NCBI GenBank assembly: GCA_020536535.1
Contig: JAHLWZ010000900.1
Coordinates: 1 to 53,656, forward strand
DNA from: Pelomyxa schiedti
Taxonomy: Eukaryota; Evosea; Pelobiontida; Pelomyxidae
DNA: 53,656 nt
Direction: 5' to 3'
Made by a program: the position numbers and the translations under genes. Under the pieces are notes generated by a model. The model did no database searches. It saw only the letters and a program-made list of their open reading frames with translations, and was not told where the DNA came from. This document shows positions 1 to 11,979 of this stretch, one piece after another (positions within the stretch are counted from its first letter, which is position 1; each line of letters begins with the position of its first letter).

Positions 1-870
1 ATGGTGTGCGTGGACCTTAAGACGTCGTTTGAGTCTCACAACCTGGCTGTGACTCAGGAATTTTTGGGACTCTCCTTCACAGTGGAGGAGGTGTTCCACT
101 CAAAGAAGCACAAGGTCATTGCGGCGACGTGGGGATGCAACACGAGGGGTGACCGTGCGTGGAACCTCAGGTCACTCCAGCAGCAGCCACCTCATCATCC
201 GGTTCTTCTCCACACATCAGAAGACCACCTGCCAGATAATCTGGCCAAGGTGGATAACACTCACTTTGCGTGTTGCAACCGCAGGACCCACACTCTGAGT
301 GTCTTCTCCCTTTTGCTTTGTTTATATTGGTTTTTCCTGGAGCTTCAAATATGGGTTTGTAGTATTCCCGCGCCATCCGAGAGCGCTTGTTTGGTGTGTT
401 GTGTGTATGATTCTCATGATTTCCATGCTAATGTCATTGCAGAGTGCGTGCATGGCTGGCCAGTGCCAGAAATGACCACTTCAGTGCTGGAAATACCCGG
501 TTCTGTCCCAGCTGAGTATGCATGCCATTCCACTCACATCACTGCATGCACTAACTAATGTGGACTGCAGTGGTGATTGATCCCAGGCCAGGTGGTCTGG
601 ACTCAGAAGATGAGGCAGAGAGCATGAATGAGTGTTCTTGTTGTTCCCGCAATGCTTGACCTTGGTTGCCCAACTGTTGTTAGTGATGGTGTTTCTTCAC
701 CCTAAAGTCAAAGTGTTCCCACCCTCCAGTAAATGGGTCCACTTTGGGAGAAAAGCCCCACAGTGGTTACGCTTTGAGCAATTTGGAGAGCCACAGATTG
801 GGATCACCCTGTTCCAAATCGGAAGCTCGTCGGGGTGGGTCCATTCTGGAAAGTTTAAGAAGTTATTTTG
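1..870. other. No supported gene
   Basis: An open frame of 185 codons runs in from the left edge, but its translation is Cys/His-heavy, resembles no family I know and has no clear splice context. The sequence may be the tail of something outside the window. I see no RNA gene or mobile-element signature here. Confidence 0.4.
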
Positions 871-875
871 CACTT

Positions 876-964
876 CCCTTTTCCCCCTTTTCACCTTTTC
901 CCCCTTTTCACCTTTTCTTCCTTTTCACCTTTTCCCCCTTTTCACCTTTTCCCCCTTTTTCCCG
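876..964. repeat. Pyrimidine-strand simple repeat (CCCCTTTTCACCTTTT-like)
   Basis: A run of imperfect tandem units built from CCCCCTTTT and CACCTTTT words makes one strand almost purely pyrimidine for about 90 nt. Translations across it are low-complexity (Phe/Pro/Leu/Ser) and are not taken as coding. Confidence 0.85.
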
Positions 965-1142
965 TTAACTACTGAACAGCTTGGTTGAATTGGATCGGCA
1001 GTCCACCAAGCTCCCGGTTAAATCTTGACATCCTTGCACATCAGGGCTACTTTCCTTTTTGGCGGCTCTCCTCTTGGGTGTGCCCTCAACTTACTCCTCT
1101 CTTTCCGACTAACCTGACAAGCCAGTGCGGAACAGCTAAAGG

Positions 1143-1594
1143 ATTCCAGTTGCCGATTCTGGTATCCCCTTCTCCCTTTTTTTTTTCCCCAGCTAACCAA
1201 TGCATAGATTTTGTAACAAGCTGCTGTTAAGTTCATGACTTCAGCGAGTTTGCCGGTTTGTCCCATTTATTGGCTTTCTGTTTCTAACATCCACACAGGT
1301 TCACATGACAACAGGCGACCATTATTTGATATATTCGCTTTTGTCCCTTGCAAAGAGCAAGAGAGTCTGCCTGGATCCCGGTTGTCGACTCCGGTATGTC
1401 CTTCTCCCTTTTTTTTCCCCCAGCTAACCAAGGCACAGATTGACAAGCTGCTGTTATGTTCAAGACTTCCGCTAGTTGGCAGCAAACTTGGTTTGTCCTT
1501 TTTATTTGCTTTCTGCTTCTAACATCCACACAGGTTCGCATGACAATTATTTGATGTAAGCACCTTTTCCAAAGAGCAAGAGAGTCTGCCTGCA
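1143..1594. repeat. Direct tandem duplication of a ~225-bp unit
   Basis: Two adjacent diverged copies, about 1143-1373 and 1374-1594, share the same ordered words: a C-T-rich tract ending in CCCAGCTAACCAA, then CAAGCTGCTGTTA, then TTCTAACATCCACACAGGTTC, then AAAGAGCAAGAGAGTCTGCCTG. They differ by substitutions and short indels. Each copy holds a polypyrimidine-AG that could act as a splice acceptor, but no coding exon is evident. Confidence 0.8.
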
Positions 1595-1683
1595 GGTTTG
1601 TTCTTTGCGCATATCTTATTTTATTTTAATTATTTTGTAGAGTACAACCGTGACAGCCTCTCCGTTACTGGACCACCAGCTAG

Positions 1684-1764
1684 CAACCACGCAACCACGC
1701 AACCACGCAACCACGCAACCACGCAACCACGCAACCACGCAACCACGCAACCACGCAACCACGC
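1684..1764. repeat. Minisatellite, ten copies of an 8-mer (CAACCACG)
   Basis: About ten perfect copies of an 8-bp unit follow each other without interruption and are flanked by unique sequence and an A-rich tract. The 8-nt period shifts frame at every copy, so any open frame through it is a 24-nt (8-codon) periodic artefact. Confidence 0.95.
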
Positions 1765-2103
1765 AGGTGTAAGGGGAAAAAAAAAATAAATTATGTCTTC
1801 CAATTTGTAGGCAATCTGGGAAAATCCCCAATTTGTGCCCAATTTGAGAATGCTCAAAGCGGTGCCACTTTGAAATCCCTCCACTTTGTCCAAAGTGTGC
1901 ACTAGTTAAGCAATTTGGAGGCTCACTTTGGTTCGGATTTGACGCACAAATTGGGAAATTTTTGGAGTTAGGGTGATGGAGAGATCCCCACTTTGGGTTT
2001 CAAGTACCAATTTGGGTACAAATTCAGCTCACCAATGTTCATACAAATTGTGTTAAATCTCCCCGATCCCATCCAAATTGGGGAACTTGCACACACTTTG
2101 GAA

Positions 2104-2704
2104 TCAGGGTGTTCTAGAACTACTGTGGGTTTGCAGCCAATTGCCCACTTCCTGTGGTGTGCCGTTGCACACCACACCAGTTTCTAGAGGAGGTTGTGTG
2201 CTGCCAAAAACGTGAATGCAGTCAAGGAAGTGTCGAAGAGCTTTTCGGAAAAGGAGAGAGGTAATTCCAAGTTTGCTCATGTACCCCTCATCAAACAAGT
2301 TGTAAAGGGCCTCTCCATCAATCATGTTCCAACTTGTGATCTTTCTGTGAACTTGATTTCCGAACTTGGTAAGTGATGACTCAGCCTCTGAGTGTCCAGT
2401 CTCGAGTCTTGTGAGTGTGCCTTGCACACAGTTTGCCTGTGTGTTCGCAAAATCACACAAAATGCTGAGTACATTGACGTTGTGAATGAAAGGAAGAAGA
2501 GGAACAGTCCTCCCACAATGTACTGATAACAATTTTTCTAATGGGACCTAGTTGCACTTCACAACTGTCTGGTTGCTGGCTAGTTGTGGGTATGTCAGTG
2601 GACACCTCTTTGGGTGTGGGTGAAAGGGAGATCTTCTCTTTTCTCCTCAAAACTTTCCCATTCTTTGTGAAGTTCCTTGAATGGCACCTTTTGGTGACCT
2701 CCAA
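2104..2704 (-). CDS. Possible partial gene with a SAM-like segment
   Basis: Two overlapping minus-strand frames (2453-2704 and 2104-2532) could be consecutive exons. In the downstream one, around 2225-2340, the order W-N-M-I-D-G-E-A-L, then a short acidic stretch, then L-G-I-T, then a basic-hydrophobic helix resembles helices 2-5 of a SAM domain (the IDGeaLL...LGI pattern). No start, splice sites or full length can be fixed. It could also be a gene relic. This is a weak call resting only on the motif. Confidence 0.25.
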
Positions 2705-3127
2705 GGTTAATCATCACAAGAACAATAGAAGACACTACCTTGGGATGGTGCACATAGTGGTCTAAGGTCCATTTCGGGGATGAGGAGAGTGTCAGTCCTC
2801 AGAGAGTATTGTGTGAGGCAACCTGACGAAGTCTCGTAAGGTGAAATGTTGCTGTTTGTAGCTCTTTTTCAAGGGTTTCCCTCTCTTTAAGAATCCACCA
2901 CAATGCACACACTTGTGATTTTGCAGTCTTGCTGAGCAGCTTTTTTTATCGAATCCAAGTTAAGCACTTTCACTTGAATTCTGGCTCTGGTGAGTTGGAT
3001 TGGATCCCTTTCAAAAAGACCCGTCGAACCTCCGGGTGAACCGAACCGGTCCCTCCTGACAACTGAGACCAACAAGAACCATCAATTTCTCCTTACGTTC
3101 CGAATCGTAATTACACCCGCGTGTTCA

Positions 3128-4457
3128 ATGCACCGCATCAGCCCGTCGCAGGCCAAGTTCATCGAGGAGGGTGTGCGGCAGGACCTACGCACGGACGGGC
3201 GAGGTAGGGTGGACTACCGCCCACTTACCATCGAGACGTCGGTGGTGCCTCAGGCCAACGGGTCGGCGAGGGCGCGAGTGGCGGGCACGGACGTGGTTGT
3301 GGGCGTGAAGGTGGAGCTGGGGGAGCCCGACGTAACCACCCCCGACGACGGCAGGGTGCTGTTCTCCGTGGACTGGTCGGTCGCGTTTGCTCTCTCTCTC
3401 TCTCTGTGCTGCTTTTTGTGATTTACTTTTGCTTTTTTTTTTTTTTTGTTTTTGTGGGGTTTTTAACCAAACCTAAACCCCGGCCGTTTGTCGTTTTGTT
3501 TTTTGGAACTTTGGCTGTTTTGTTGGTTATACTATTATGTGTGAAAGAGGCCAAGTGCGTAGTGGCTCGGTTAAGAGTAACCGTGATTTAGTTGCCCTTC
3601 GGCCTCTCCTGAGTTTGACAGCTATAAGACGGATACATTGAACATTGAGCTTGCTCGCGCAATGTCGCGGCTCATTGGGAATGCCGGACTTGACACCAAG
3701 GCTTTGTGCATTTTACCAGGAAAGCAATGTTGGATCGTGTATGTCGATGCCCTGGTTGGTTGTCTGACTTCTTCATACTTGTTGTAACTGCCTCTCGTTT
3801 TGTGAAAAAAGGTGATGGATTCTGATGGAAATTTGTTTGATGCTATTTCCATTGCTACAAGGGCTGCACTGTATTCCACAAAGTTGGATTCCTACTAATA
3901 TTACTATCTAATGCGATTCCAGAATCCCAAAGATTTCTCTTGTTCCTGGAGAACTTCCCGGAGAAACTGATATCGAAATCGCCGACGATATGGAGGACTG
4001 TGATAAAATTGATATAGAAAATGTGCCCATCTGCGTGACCCTGACAAAGGTTATCTCTTTACGCTCCAGCATCTTCAACTTAGTTATAAGATATTAGATT
4101 GGACAGCATTTCGTTGTGGATGCATCTCTTGAAGAGGAACTGTGCATGGGAGCACGTGTCACAGTTGGAATATCACCCAAAGGCACAGTCTGTGGTCTCC
4201 AAAAAGGTGGCAAGGGAGGACTTCCCCCTAAAATGTTAACATCCATGCTCGAGGTAAAAGCGTGACCAATTTTCGCCTCCACCAAAAACTCCTCGCCTAA
4301 CTCATTACTCACTTGAAAACAACACGAAAAATAAAAATCAAAAACTGACTTAAACGACAAACAGACTGCTCAACACGTTGGGATGTCTGTTATTGCCAAG
4401 ATGTCTGTTGCACTCAAGCAAGAAGAAAAAATCCGAGCTGCAGCCATGAGATTCTAA
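3128..4457 (+). CDS. EXOSC7: Exosome complex subunit RRP42 (EXOSC7)
   Basis: Non-catalytic RNase PH-fold subunit of the hexameric ring of the RNA exosome, which threads RNA for 3'-5' processing and decay in nucleus and cytoplasm. I predict six exons: 3128-3375, 3592-3754, 3812-3882, 3923-4049, 4098-4253 and 4365-4457. They join to 286 codons including stop, close to the usual ~290 aa. Family landmarks in order are the N-terminal DLRTDGRGRVDYRPL, GSARARVAGTDVVVGVK, the VDC..SASPEF segment, LCILPGKQCWIVYVDAL, GNLFDAISIATRAAL, and VVDASLEEELCMGARV near the end. These identify RRP42 rather than RRP43/45 or bacterial RNase PH. Splice sites are GT-AG. The stop lies only 195 bp before the next gene on the same strand. 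Confidence 0.93.
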
Positions 4458-4652
4458 GTTTAACCATTCACAATGACACTTACATCGCGACATTGCCTCT
4501 CTGTTACCACAAAGGCAACACTTTTTCAAGACTTGAAAAAACGTTTTGAAATAAAAGTGTTGCGTTCTCTTAGAGGAAGCAAGAAGCCATAGCTGATAGA
4601 CGGCACTTAAGTTACTTCACTTTCCTGGAACGAAGAAGGAAAAACAAAAATC

Positions 4653-7600
4653 ATGCAAACAGCCAAGGAGGCACTGTCACAGGCGGGGATTGATGTAAAA
4701 CCACTTGATGACTTGGGCTTCAGTTTGGATTTGCCTCTGTCCGACTATTTCATGGTGCAACTCGCTGAAAATCGCGAGGACATGGACCCTTCGTACTACT
4801 ACGCCGCATACGACGTGGTGAAGCGTTGTCTTTTCGAAACACAAACAAGAAACGACGATGATGAGTTGGGTGAGAAGTTGTCAGGTTCCCTTTCACTTGC
4901 CACATAATTTCACAAGCAACATTTAAAAAAACCACACTCCAGGGAAAGGTTTGGAGCAGGTTTGTTTAAAAGAACACAGATATTGGGATGAGTGATGCTT
5001 CAGATTCGCTGTGTGGAGCACTGAAGACTCTGGGAAAACCCTGGACGGTGTCGGCTCTGCGGGAGGTTCTTTCTATGCCTGAAATTCCACCTCCACTTTT
5101 GCGGGTTTTCAATTCCAAAGGGGGGTGGCTCCCAAAGCTTCGGCGGAGATTGGTTCCTATGATTGACCCCGGAGGAACTCCGTCATCCAGAATAGAGTGG
5201 TTTCCTGCGAAGCTGACCGAGGCAGGATTCCAGGACTTGGAAGACCTTGTTGGTTTGGATTCTGGTGACTTTCAAAGACTTGCTGCATCACTGAGAGTTC
5301 CAGGGTGGACTGTGAACAAACTGCTGCAGAAAGCCAAGGACCTCGTTGGAAACGGAAAAAAAGTTCTGCACCACACACTGGAACACGCAACTGGGATCGA
5401 AAGCTTGATCACCACCGTCAAAGAGGCACATCATGGAAATACCGTCAACAAAGTCGTACTCACTTCACAGAAGGTTATGACTATGATCGACCTGATTTGC
5501 AGTGGCAGCTGCTCACCCAGCGGTGACAGCATCGTCTTTGATCAACTTGATCATTTTGCCCTTGTCACCATTGGGCTTTTTGGTGACTTGAAAACGACAA
5601 CCGACTTCCTGGTGCGAACTGGTGCTTTTCCTGAAGGCAAGAAACTCCCTGAGAACAATGGTCAGGCAGAGATACACGCCTTCACGACTCGGTTTGCAGA
5701 AGGTTCTGAAATGAGAGGCAATCCAGTGATGATCCTCGTGTTTGTTCCAGGGAGAACAAGCTTTTCCAACGTTCAGGAGTCTGATCCTGCGTGCCTCTTC
5801 TTGCGGTTTCTTTACAGTCTTTGTGACAGGATTTTCATGTGCTTGTCTGAGTCAATGCTCATTGACCTCCAACAAAGAAGAGGAGAAGAAGATAAAATAC
5901 GGGTTGTTGAAGGTCAAGTCGAGAGTACATCAATAAAAGAAGATTGCGAGTTACGGAAGGGCTTTGCTCAGAACCTCAGCCTCCCATTGGCTGGTTCAAA
6001 CTGGACTATGATCCAAGGTGAAAACAGGGTTGCCTTTGTCTGTTGTGAGGAAATCGATGAGAGCACAGTGAAGCACCCACTCAAAGGCCGGATTCCTGCC
6101 ACTGACTTCGCGTTGATGTTCAAGGTTTTGTTGGATGGGAGGGAGCTGTGCACCGACACCCTCCCTTATCTCGACAAGATGGCACTTCTTCGGTTGCTGA
6201 ATCCCACTGCTGCCCAATCAGTCGAGAACGGAGCAATCAAGAATCTCCAGAGGGTTGCAAAGGAACAAACGAAACTTATTCTCGAGCAACACTTCAAGCA
6301 CGAGTGGGAACTGTTGAATCTTGAAGCACCACGTTCACCGAGCGATTGTGGCGACTTGAACCAAACGAGGCTGAGAGATACTGTTGAGATATACCTTTCA
6401 AAGACAACCTCAGTCGTTCTTCTCTTTGAGGAGTTTTGTCCCAATAAAACCGCAAGTCAACTCCGTGATTTCTTGAGTCTCACAGAACATGAAATGCCGC
6501 AGAGAATCATTCAATTTGCGAGCGATCCACCAAGACCCCACGTTCCACTTTCCACTTTTTCGTCCTTGGTGGTGGAGCAACACTTCATCTCGGAAATCAC
6601 TTCCACTTTGAAAAAGAGATTTAAGAGCCAGTGCAAAGAAATCATCAAAGAAATACAAGCCTCTGTGCGCAGTAACCCTGATGAATTTTGCTGTGGTCCA
6701 CCATTTTCTTCAGTGCTGTGCACTGAAATTCGCAAAGAAACTCCACACACAAAGCCTGGAACAATTATCCTGACAACGCTCCAGCTACCAGGTGGCAAGG
6801 GAGACCCAACTGTCACCCTCACCATGGAGGTGGCTGGAAATCTGCCGCGACACATTAAGTTCACAGTTGTGGAACTAAATTTGGAGATAACCACTGATGG
6901 GCGTTCCAATGTCACTCTCGCACCTCCTTTTTCTTTTGAATCAGGTGTAGACTCCATTGCTGGTTGTTTCCTGTTGCCTGGAAGCAATGTGATGGTTGTT
7001 GGTGCTGAAGCTGCCAACCCTTCAAATCTTCTCATCTGCATACATCGTGAGGGAACCTGCCCTACGATTTCGAAACTGCCAAAGAAATGTCGCGTTTCCC
7101 ATGTCAACTTTTGTGCAACAACGAGAATGCTGGTGATGTGTTACTCTTCACCCGATTCCAGTGTATGTGCTCTGAAGTTCAACGACTCATATTCGAAATT
7201 TGACAGCCTGGGCAGTTTCCCGCTCGATGCCGCTCTTGCGAGTGTGAAGGGAATGTTCCCAGTTCCAGAAGGGCAAAAGGTTGTTGTCACATTCCCAACG
7301 GCAACCAAGCTCTTTGACTTCGAGAACAGAACTATTTCGGATTTGCCGCAATTTGATGGACCTGCATTTTTCCTCGGTCCAGAGTTATTCAAGTGCTTCG
7401 TCACTGTGAAACCGTCACCTCACCTCGTTTCAGGAACACCTGATGAGAAGGGGGAGTGGTGCGTTGTTTCTTTGAGGAGTTGCCTACCACCCTACCAAGT
7501 CCAGCACTGGGAAACAAACCTCCTGAATCCACACCTGTTGCCCTCAACACTTCTGGCAAATTTTCAGGTTGGGAACGGGGCACAAGAATTGCATCTGGTT

Positions 7601-10600
7601 CAATTCAACCCCATTTCTCATCAATTTTCCACAGTGGTCTTGTGTGCTGCCATGAAACAGACAAAGGTCTCACATCATATACCCTCACCAACTTGCCCTT
7701 CATGTTCACTTCTGGATTACCTGTGCCTCATGTTCGACAAGTTTCCAGCAGCAGCCGTTTGTGATTTTGCAATGGAAGAGAAACAACACAAGTTGACAGT
7801 TGTGGTGCCATCAGCAACACCCGAAGCAAAGAGACTGGTCTCCGTGCGTATCGGGGAATATAAAGACAAACTTGTTCTTTTTTGCAAAACACTTGGCACA
7901 GCTCACAAGTTCTTCATGGAACATGTGACTTGCAGCATTGATCAAGGATGGATTGACACCGAACGACTCAAGCCAACTGGATTTGGAACGTGGCTGAAAA
8001 CACTCATTTCACTAGTTCCCGTCCAAATCGCACGTGTTGACAACAACTGTTTGGTGTTGTGCAACAACAAGAGTTCTTCACAGGGAAACGATACGATTCA
8101 ATTCGCACAAACCCAGCACAGTGTTGCAGAGGGAATTTCGTTTGGACTCCTCGACGCGATTTTCTCATCATGCTTCAACAAACCAGTTCTTGTTGTCACA
8201 TCGATGGGAAAACAGAGCACAGGGAAGAGTTACACTCTCAACCACCTCTTGGGTGTTCTCTTTGACATCTCTGGTGGGAGGTGCACTGATGGTTGTTGGA
8301 TGAGCGTTCGTGAGAGGTCTGACTGCCTGATTGTGGCTTTGGATTTTGAAGGACTTTGTTCTCTGGAGCGCTCTGAACAGGAGGACATTCTACTTTCTAT
8401 TTTAAATGCCTCCGTTTCAAATTTAACACTTTTCAAGACTGAATTTACAATTGATAGGGCAACAGAAAAAACTTTCAGGAACTTCCAAGAGGGTGTTGGA
8501 ATGTTGAAAGGGGATGACAAACTCTTCAAGGGTTGTTTCACTCTCATGGTAAAAGATGTTCCTGAAAGGGATGTTGAAAGTTTATTTTCAGAATTCCAGT
8601 CCAAGTTTGATGAAATTGTGGAAACAAACCAGGGACAAAACTTCCTTTCTCAAATGTTTTCAGGGAAGTTCACAATGGTAATGTGTCCCCCACCCGTATC
8701 TCCTGGCTACAACGATAGCTTGAATTGCTGTGCCGAAATACTGCGGAATCAGACACCACAATTCCACAGTGGAGGAGAGTTCTCCTCGATGCTCAAGCTG
8801 ATTCTCGCAAAGCTCCACTTGAAAGACTGGTCTTCTCTCTTGGGACAAGACATGGTGATTATGGTTCGAAATCTTGAAGAGGATCTCCGTTTGGCTGTAT
8901 CTTTTGGGAGCAAGTCAGCAGCCACAGGTCACCAGGGACAACTTGTGAATTTGTCAACTGGTGAAGTTGTTCCCCGCCTCGATTCAATATCAATCTCCGG
9001 CCTCAGTATTCTCATTCCAAACTTCAATTTACAGGCAGATCACGAGGCAGATTTCACCAGGATACGGGAGGAGTTCAAGTCTTATTTTGAGAAGTATGTT
9101 CCAATACCACCAAAGCAGCGCGACTTCAGACTGTGGCACAGCCAATTCAGAGTTTTTGTGCACCAGGCCATTGAGAGCAGGAAGAGGCATGTGAAAGATT
9201 GGGTCTGTTCCAACATGAACAGGTGCCCCAGTTTCCACAATGAACCCAATCCTGCTCCCTTTTGGAACGGATCCCCGGAAGTCAAAGTATTTTTGATGAT
9301 AGTGGAGTCTTTGTTGCGAGGACTGGATGCACTCGAGGTTTGTTCAGACACATGCGCTCGGTGTTGGTTTCCGTGTTTACTTCTGTCTCGGCATTCAGGG
9401 CAACACAACTGCAATGGATCTCACAAGTGTGAAGCTGAGTGCACTTACTGCAAGTCCGCAGGCACGTGCGCCTACCAGGCCGGCCACGACGGCGATCACG
9501 ACTGCACAGGAGGCCACAAATGCAACAAGGAGTGCACTCTCTTGAGCAAAACAGGTTGCAACAGATTCTGCTCTCGTGTTGTCAATCATGAAGGTCCGTG
9601 CATGTGCAATTCGCAGCAACACCTGTGTGGTGAAAAATGCTCTGCTCGAGGGTCACAAGAACAGTGTGACAAGATGTGCACGCTCCCTTGCGATCATCAT
9701 CGAAAACACAACTGTGGAAGGGGGCACTGCCTGTGCAGTTGCAGTTTCCCAAAGTGCACAAATCCATGTGCATCTGCAGACCCTTTTCATGGGAGCGAGG
9801 CTTCAGCTTCAGCCTTCCCGCACTTATGTGGCTTTGAGCACGACTGCCCGTCAGAGTGCGAGGTGCCTGGCTGGTGCAGTGTTGGATACCTTCAGAAGGT
9901 GGAAAAAGTTTCATACAATGGGCACAGGCAAAATTTTGTTTATGAGAGGTCCACTGTTCCAGAACCAAGAAAGCTCCCTTGCTGCAAAAGGGTGCCGCCA
10001 GGGCAGCATACCCATGAGGGCTCTCACGCTTGCACTTATCCGCAATCTGGCCATCGTTGCAAATACTCGTGCCCAACCTGTGGTTATATTTGTGAACTCG
10101 AATTTGCACACCCTGGCAAGCATGCAGCGGCACACGGAAACATGATCAAAACAGGATTTATTTCCAGTGGCAAAGACATTGACCTTGATGGGCGATTGTA
10201 TGAAGCTGGCGAACCAGGTGTGGCCGAGATGTGCAACTTGTTCTGCAACAAACTTGGCAGACACATTCACATCCTCCCGTGCACAGCGGAGGGTAATGAG
10301 CCCTGTCCTCACACTGGAGAAGGAGGCAGAAGGCACGCCACAACAAAGTACCTGCCGGATCCGGATAATCCAAAGGACGAGCTCACACACGAAGGGTACT
10401 GGAATGCAATTGGTTTCTGTGACCCTTGCACACCTGAATACAGGGAGATTTTCAAATTGTGCAACTTTGAGTGTGGGGAAAATCGCCACACCGATCCCCG
10501 GTGCCGGTGCATGCTCCCTCTTTGGCATGCACCAAGCCAACAAACAGCAACAGTTTGCAGATGGAAAAGTTGGATACGCCACATCAGCTGGACACATATT

Positions 10601-11528
10601 CCCCAAGAAGCATGGTCCCCCAGAAAACATGCACATCGCTCTATGCCTCGACGCCTCCACGTTGAGACAAACTAACAGATGGGAAACTCTTGTGACAGGT
10701 GTTGAACAGTTCATTTCAGCCAGAAACAAACCAAAGGATGTTTACAGCATTGTTGAATTCAACGGTCAGGGATTTGTTGCCTGTGACAGGGTGTCACCTG
10801 AGCAAGTCCAGTCCAGACTCACCATGATGCAACCTCAATTTAGGCAAGACACACAGTTTTCAAGCGGTCTGTCAGTTGCGTATCGTCAACTCATGAGGAC
10901 TGACTGGTGAGTCTTTTTTTGCTTTCTTCTCGTTTGTCATTGCCGTGCTAACCGGTTAAATATCTGAGGAAATGACCCGAGGTTTTTTAACCGGTTAACT
11001 AAATTTAGTTTAACCAAGAAGCACTGGTCGTGCGTTGTGTTCACCAAAACAAAAAGGTTGGATTACCGTGCTGCTCTCATATTTATGTCTGATGGAGAGG
11101 ATGAGAACTCAGAATGGGAAAGCAGCATGCTGAACATCAAACGGCTCGCAGAGGAAAGAACGCTTTCCACTTACGTGATTGGAATTGGCGATGGCTTTGG
11201 CTCAAGAAAGCTGCAAAGTGTTGCCACAGTTGGGAACGCACAGTTTCTCACCGTCGACGCTGTGTGTGAAAATCTGACAGTGGTGCTAAAAGGAATAGAC
11301 GCCAAGGCAGAGGAAATGTACCAGAAGCTTGTTGATGCCGGCAATCCCTTGAGCAGGAGCCATCTTTCTGAGAGTTTTAGTCTGAACCAACGAGAACACA
11401 CAGACGAGTTGACGCTCTACAAACAACCCTCTGACCGTGAAGGAACGGCACTCCCCTTTTCTCGTCTGTTTCCACCCCCTTTCAATCCCCGGCCGGAATC
11501 TCCCCGTTGGGTCCCAAATCAATCATAA
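4653..11528 (+). CDS. VG1: giant VLIG-type GTPase with Cys/His array and VWA domain (frameshifted)
   Basis: First of five paralogues. Predicted exons are 4653-4884, 4980-10906 and 11057-11528; the first intron is phase 1 after Lys-Leu-Ser, the last is a 150-nt intron inside the VWA domain. Counting from Met at 4988, segments in order are: SAM-like ~75-120; degenerate P-loop segment ~195-300; propeller-like region ~640-900; GTPase core with GKQSTGKS ~1074 and DFEG ~1120; Cys/His array ~1450-1720; then VWA. About 10529-10532 an 11-nt deletion relative to VG4 shifts frame just after CMLPLWH, so the main frame stops at 10675 while VWA coding continues in another frame. Even in that frame the MIDAS motif is damaged (DAST-L instead of DASTS). 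It may make a VWA-less protein or be a young pseudogene. The GTPase class is known; an immune-like role is inferred. Confidence 0.8.
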
Positions 11529-11533
11529 TAATA

Positions 11534-11979
11534 GACTTTACCTAAAACGCAATTTTGGACAGCCATGGCTTGATGGCGGCGATTTCTTGATTTTTTGTGT
11601 CGTGGCTGTTGGTTGTTCCTTTTTTTCCTTCCGTTTACCGCTAACATGTTTACAGCCTCGTTTCCTCGCCTCGTTGCCTCTACTTTTCAGCCGATGTATT
11701 TTACTGTGGTGAAAAAAAAAACGAGTTTTTTGCTATTTTATTGTTGCCTGCCTGATGGCGATGGGTTTTTACTGTTACCAGCGGGGTTTTGATGGAAAGC
11801 GGGTTTCTGTGCGGGACTGATGGTGGCTGCACAGCCACGGCACCATAAAGCAGGGCCACGTGCCAGCGCCGCAGCCGGCAAGATGGCCACATGTTGCTGG
11901 CAGCGCCAGCACATGATCTCCCGGCAAAAAATCAAGAAATCGCCGCCATCAAGTCAAAAATTGCGTTTTAGGTAAAGTC
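11534..11979. mobile_element. MITE with long terminal inverted repeats and TA target duplication
   Basis: The two ends are inverted copies of about 60 bp. The left end starts GACTTTACCTAAAACGCAAT and the right end finishes with its complement; both inner parts share the CTTGATGGCGGCGATTTCTTGATTTTTTG segment in opposite orientation. The element is 446 bp, has no transposase frame and is flanked by TA on both sides (11532-11533 and 11980-11981), as expected for a Tc1/mariner-type non-autonomous element. It begins five nucleotides after the VG1 stop codon. Poly-T/A tracts and a GC-richer core lie between the ends. Confidence 0.88.

Noticed and set aside
1598-1902. Frames with periodic NHATTQPR or VVAWLRGC
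   Set aside because: Products of the 8-bp minisatellite, with no other coding signs.
9340-9880. Cys/His array as RING or classical C2H2 fingers
   Set aside because: Spacing is irregular, with H.G.H..C..H.C...C units; neither the RING cross-brace nor the C2H2 spacing fits.
9576-10145. Overlapping open frames on both strands across the Cys/His array of VG1
   Set aside because: Cys/His codons (TGC/TGT/CAC) give few stops on other frames. The main frame is conserved among paralogues; these are not.
4988-11528. VG family as NLR-type (NACHT/NB-ARC) receptors
   Set aside because: The P-loop is followed by a GBP/VLIG-type DFEG and lacks NACHT Walker B, sensor motifs and LRR, ankyrin or WD tandem repeats.
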